DNA of 64,000 nt from Sweltsa coloradensis (lineage: Eukaryota; Arthropoda; Insecta; Plecoptera; Chloroperlidae), in contig JAMZAV010000100.1 in NCBI GenBank assembly GCA_024449915.1, positions 434,001-498,000 on the forward strand, read 5' to 3'. Each line of letters opens with the position of its first letter. Position 1 is the stretch's first letter. The position numbers were made by a program, and so were the translations under genes. The notes under the pieces are model-generated. The model saw only the letters and a list, made by a program, of their open reading frames with translations. It was not told the origin of the DNA and did not search any database. Shown one piece after another: positions 60,077 through 64,000 of this stretch.

Positions 60077-63000
60077 AAGCGGGGACGTGGTCGAGTTGGG
60101 CGCTCTAAATCGATCTCGTGACGGTGGTATTAATACTCGCGGCAATGTTTGTGTAAAACTGATAGATTTTCCTTGGTCGGGAAATATAATTTTAGTCCCG
60201 ACCATATTCTATGCTAAGTTTTAGTGGTAGGGGAAGCTTAACCACCGATCTTTGCTGGAATATTGCTAGAAGCCCAGATTTATCGCGTGGTGGTTAGTCT
60301 AAGACTAATTAATGTTCTTGGTTAAGGGTGCTTCATGCAGTTTCTAGACTTGATTCTTCTAACCAGTCGCGAATGGAAACAGACGCATTTCATTTTAACT
60401 GTGGGCAACTTTTCGATTAGATTTTTTTAATAACTTTGTCTATAGTATAATAGCATATTTTTACAAGGACTCAATTAGAACAAATTTCTGGTGTTGTACT
60501 ATACCCTCATCTTGTATATACTTGCAAATGAATACTTTCCTCACGTTTCACCCCTTATCAGTTTTCACGCTAAGCAACAAAGGACCACATGTTCACATAA
60601 GAAATATCACTATAATAGTAAATTGTATTTTGGTTTTCCCTCCAAGGAGTAATAAAACCATATGCGGGAGTGAGGACTGGAGACAAAACGTTTGCATATT
60701 AGAATGTCTATAGTCACTGTAACCAATTACTGATTAATAACAAGTTTTGTGCACGGCTAGTATAGTACATTATTATGATCCCTTATGTAGTTATCAATGC
60801 TATAAGTCCTGCGGTAGAATATCCCTAACCGGTACGAACATAGCATTGTATAAGCAAAAGTTGAGCAGTATTGTAACACAAGTTTTTTACCATAACATTT
60901 TAGATTAACATTGTTTTGATGAATAAAAACGTTGCTAGAACGTCTGACATTTGAACTGTATCGGTATGTTACCAATGCACATCTCAAAGATTAATTCATC
61001 TTATAATCGCTGGTATTTCGGGATTCATCAAAAGCACGGATGTAACAAATGAAGTAATTAAAATGTATACCGTGCAACTGTAGCTTCGATTTAAATCCTT
61101 CGTAAATTGCAATCCAGTAGGTAGGGCTACTGAAAGACGATAATCTATCGCTCTCTCTATGTAGTAGACTACGACCGAATTTAATTGTGTTTTTTTTTGT
61201 CTTCACCAAACCACACGTTTCGCATACCCTGTCTTGATATATTAGAAGCCCACATTCCCTTCTATACAACACCAGAAATGTATTGTTCACATTGAGATGG
61301 AAAAAGTCAGTTTGGCAAAGTTAAATTGAAATCGTTGCACCCATAACGCAAGTGTCATTGATTTTTCTGGCTGTTTAATTAACATTCGTACGATCCGGAC
61401 CATTAATAGAGTAATTAGAAGGCAAATTGGTTTTTGCCAAAGCATGGACTTTTTGTTGGAAGACTTGTGTGTTTGTGTTTTAATTTTGTAATTTGTTGAT
61501 TGATATAATTAGTGTTCTTCCTACACAGGGAGGGACAGCATGCGCGTGTGTTTTGTGTTTTGTGTTTTGTAGATTGTTTTATGAGCTTGGCGTTCCTATT
61601 TCCATTCCAAATCCTTTTTACTGTCCATTTGCAACTATATTCTTAATTAAGCATGCGCTTTGCAATTTTTTCTCCCTCCCCCCCCCCCCTCCCTCTCGGC
61701 TCGATTCTACTTAACGTTTCGCGCTGAAACGTCTTGAGTTTGAGATGCTTATACAGAGAATTATTATTAGATCCAAGTGGGGCACTTCGTTTCTATGAGT
61801 TTCGTTTTTTTCCCACTTCATTGACTTATCGTCTTTTTGCAGTCTAGACCAGTGGCTCTCGAGTTTGAACCATGCGCATTTAACCTCCGCTTCTCTTTTC
61901 AGGCTTCTATTTGTTGAAGCGTCACACTAATCTGATTTAGGGATTATCTAATTTAGAACTCCATGCATCTTCAGTTTTCTACGTGTTTTCTTACTACCAG
62001 TCAGTTGCCCGGGGTTGACGCTATAAACTAGGCTATGCTTGTGTCCAAACCGGCGATGCACTGGCGTTTGTACGAGGAAATGGCACATAAGGCAATTACT
62101 TGAAAGGATATTATACGATTCGATCGGGAAAACGACTGTTTAGATAAATATCGTTCCGGTCTCTAAAACTACTAACATTTCCAAGAGATGATTTAAAAAC
62201 TCGTTGTAATACTTCTGGGGTGGGGGGAGTGGGGCCCCGGATCGGATTTAAAAATTGTCAGAGTTTATATCACGTTGTATATCGCACCAATCATATTTAA
62301 CAAATTTATTAACAATTGGAACCGCGAATAATTTTGTATTTTTCGTTCCTCATCAGTTTAATCGTATTCAAAATCACCAAAACATAATTCAGCCTCCACA
62401 AATAAGGTTTTTAAATTGCCAGATAGGCAAAGTGATAACCAACATAATACTTCATCGTTCTTAATGTTATATATTTTAGTTTGTAAAAGTTACCTATTCA
62501 ATTTGCATTTAGAGTAAAGTGTTTAAGGGGCATCCGGCATACCACCAAATAGACGCGAAAGTAAAAATGACACGGTTTTCTATTTCTTCACTGACACCCC
62601 GTGAGCGCAAGATAATGTTTTACAAGTTCTAGTTTTAAAATATCCAGATAACATTAGTCTGAGCAGAACTCGGAAATGAAATTTTATACAGTAAAATCGA
62701 AAAGAATTTTAGTTTTCTTTCTATCTCAAGTCTAAACGACAAACGTGTCGTCGCTCATCAGTCATCACCCAGATAAACTGAAACCAAAATGAACGTGCGG
62801 CTGGCTTCTTTCACCGCGGCCTCCTGTATATACTTTGTACTGGTCGACTATTTATGGACATCTCTTCTAGATAAGTATTCCCCTAACCATTTCAATCAAA
62901 TTGTTATGAAAATAATACAACTAAATGCAAAATATCTACTTTTCTAACTAAGTTTTACGACCCAGGACTTTGTAAGTAATATTTGAGGAATAGTAACTAA

Positions 63001-64000
63001 ATATTTAATACCAGAGAATATTCATAAATAGTAAAAAACAATCACTCTAGACCTGAAGTGGGTTTTACTGCATTTCGATTTCTCTTATGCCTAGGCATAC
63101 CTGCCAATAGTTGCAGTATAATATAGTCAAACTTTGAAGAGAATTCGTTGCATCTACGATCAGGAGTTTCACATACGTTGATAGTTTACGTGAATACATA
63201 AAAAGAGAACATTAAACGTGATTTTTATTGTTAAATCGGTTAACGTGCTTGGGCCTGTATGAATTGTCATCGTGTGGCAGAATTTTGGCTCTACACCTCT
63301 GAGACAGATCGCTTCGGAACGGCCTGTCAACGGACACGTTTTCTTTTCTTTGCCTCGGGAATCTAACAAAAGAAACCTGTCGTAGGGGTTCCGTCCAAAC
63401 TGTCCCTGTCTAGTGTGCGCGCACTTTTCAGTTTTATGAATATTATAATATCGTAACCGCGCGCCACTGCAGATTTCAGTTAATTTTGTCAACGTTCTTG
63501 AGTGTAGAATAAATCGCGTTTGGTTGGCAGCGAGTGTGCAGTCTAACAACCTCACGCTCTTCGTTTGTTTTCTCCCAAAAGACGGATGTGTTTGGCTTGA
63601 TTCCACCCCCTACCGACATGATACTCTTCCCCCCCCTCCCCCCCCCCCCGACGCCGCCCGCCGGTCGTCTCTGTCACCAAACCACTGCATGCTTGTTGGT
63701 AGTCATCAGAGACAAAATTAACCTGCCTTCAAGAATCTAGATGCTTTGCGCGTTAGTGTTTAGAAACAGACAACGGGGAATTTCACCCAAAGAAACTTCT
63801 ATACTCTAGTACCTCGAAACCAGTCGCCTGTCTCTTCTCGCTCTTGGAAAGATGGCTCCGCGCATGTTACTCATCGCGCCGTTATAGATAGCGGTTTTGA
63901 TTATAGTATAGCGCTATTTATATTGCTACGTTGACACATACTCGTCGTACAACCACGCGTCCACCTCTCTGTGTAGGGAGAACTGGATAAACAAGAAACC

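Noticed and set aside
61500..61590. Acceptor-like ttcttcctacacag followed by phase-compatible Gly codon as next ELAV exon
   Set aside because: The sequence after it is a TGTGTTT repeat ending in a stop and does not resemble the RNP1 exon.
63169..63606. 145-codon minus-strand frame
   Set aside because: No recognisable domain, no splice signals, composition like neighbouring non-coding DNA.

Overview
This is animal nuclear DNA, AT-rich (roughly one third G+C by eye). It is gene-poor, with long introns and intergenic stretches, many decayed mobile elements and microsatellites, and no prokaryotic features. The only gene I recognise with confidence is an ELAV/Hu-type RNA-binding protein gene. Its RRM1 exon reads like bilaterian ELAV proteins and ends at a clean splice donor. 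The species cannot be fixed from the sequence. The mix of hAT-like and Harbinger-like MITEs, a tRNA-derived SINE and the recurrent octamer TAGGCCTA suggests an invertebrate, perhaps marine, but that is only an impression.

Left third (1-21 kb): mostly repeats. There is a non-autonomous hAT element with a perfect 8-bp target duplication and a transposase remnant (5536-6493), a 700-bp CACTCA-type satellite (6845-7545), two more terminal-inverted-repeat elements (7672-8430 and 8631-9345, the second with a perfect 8-bp duplication), and a GGGCCC-ended palindromic MITE (13032-13785). tRNA-derived SINE copies are scattered, one of them bracketed by a perfect 18-bp inverted repeat (10068-10180). Two exon-like segments at 15362-15573 and 21152-21206 on the + strand have matching splice phase and may be the start of an unrecognised gene.

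Middle (21-51 kb): a dispersed repeat family with internal tandem monomers (copies near 21.5, 27 and 43.7 kb, and at the very start of the window), an imperfect 127-bp palindrome at 27.7 kb, AT microsatellites, and a CpG-richer block at 38.2-40.4 kb. That block holds a likely minus-strand first coding exon (Met-Gly-Asp-Phe-Asp-Ser, then a consensus donor at 38251) and a small + strand ORF with an excellent start context (39993-40139).

Right end (52-64 kb): the ELAV-like gene on the + strand. A CpG-rich block at 51960-52560 is the best candidate for its promoter and 5' UTR. The start codon and the first half of RRM1 lie at 58226-58475, a candidate 36-nt microexon lies at 58854-58889, and the remaining 5 kb appears to be intron containing another GC-rich block with a CRE (59230-59480). 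The rest of RRM1, RRM2 and RRM3 lie beyond the window. A possible antisense exon encoding a signal-peptide-like N terminus (56372-56583, minus) sits inside the presumed ELAV 5' intron.
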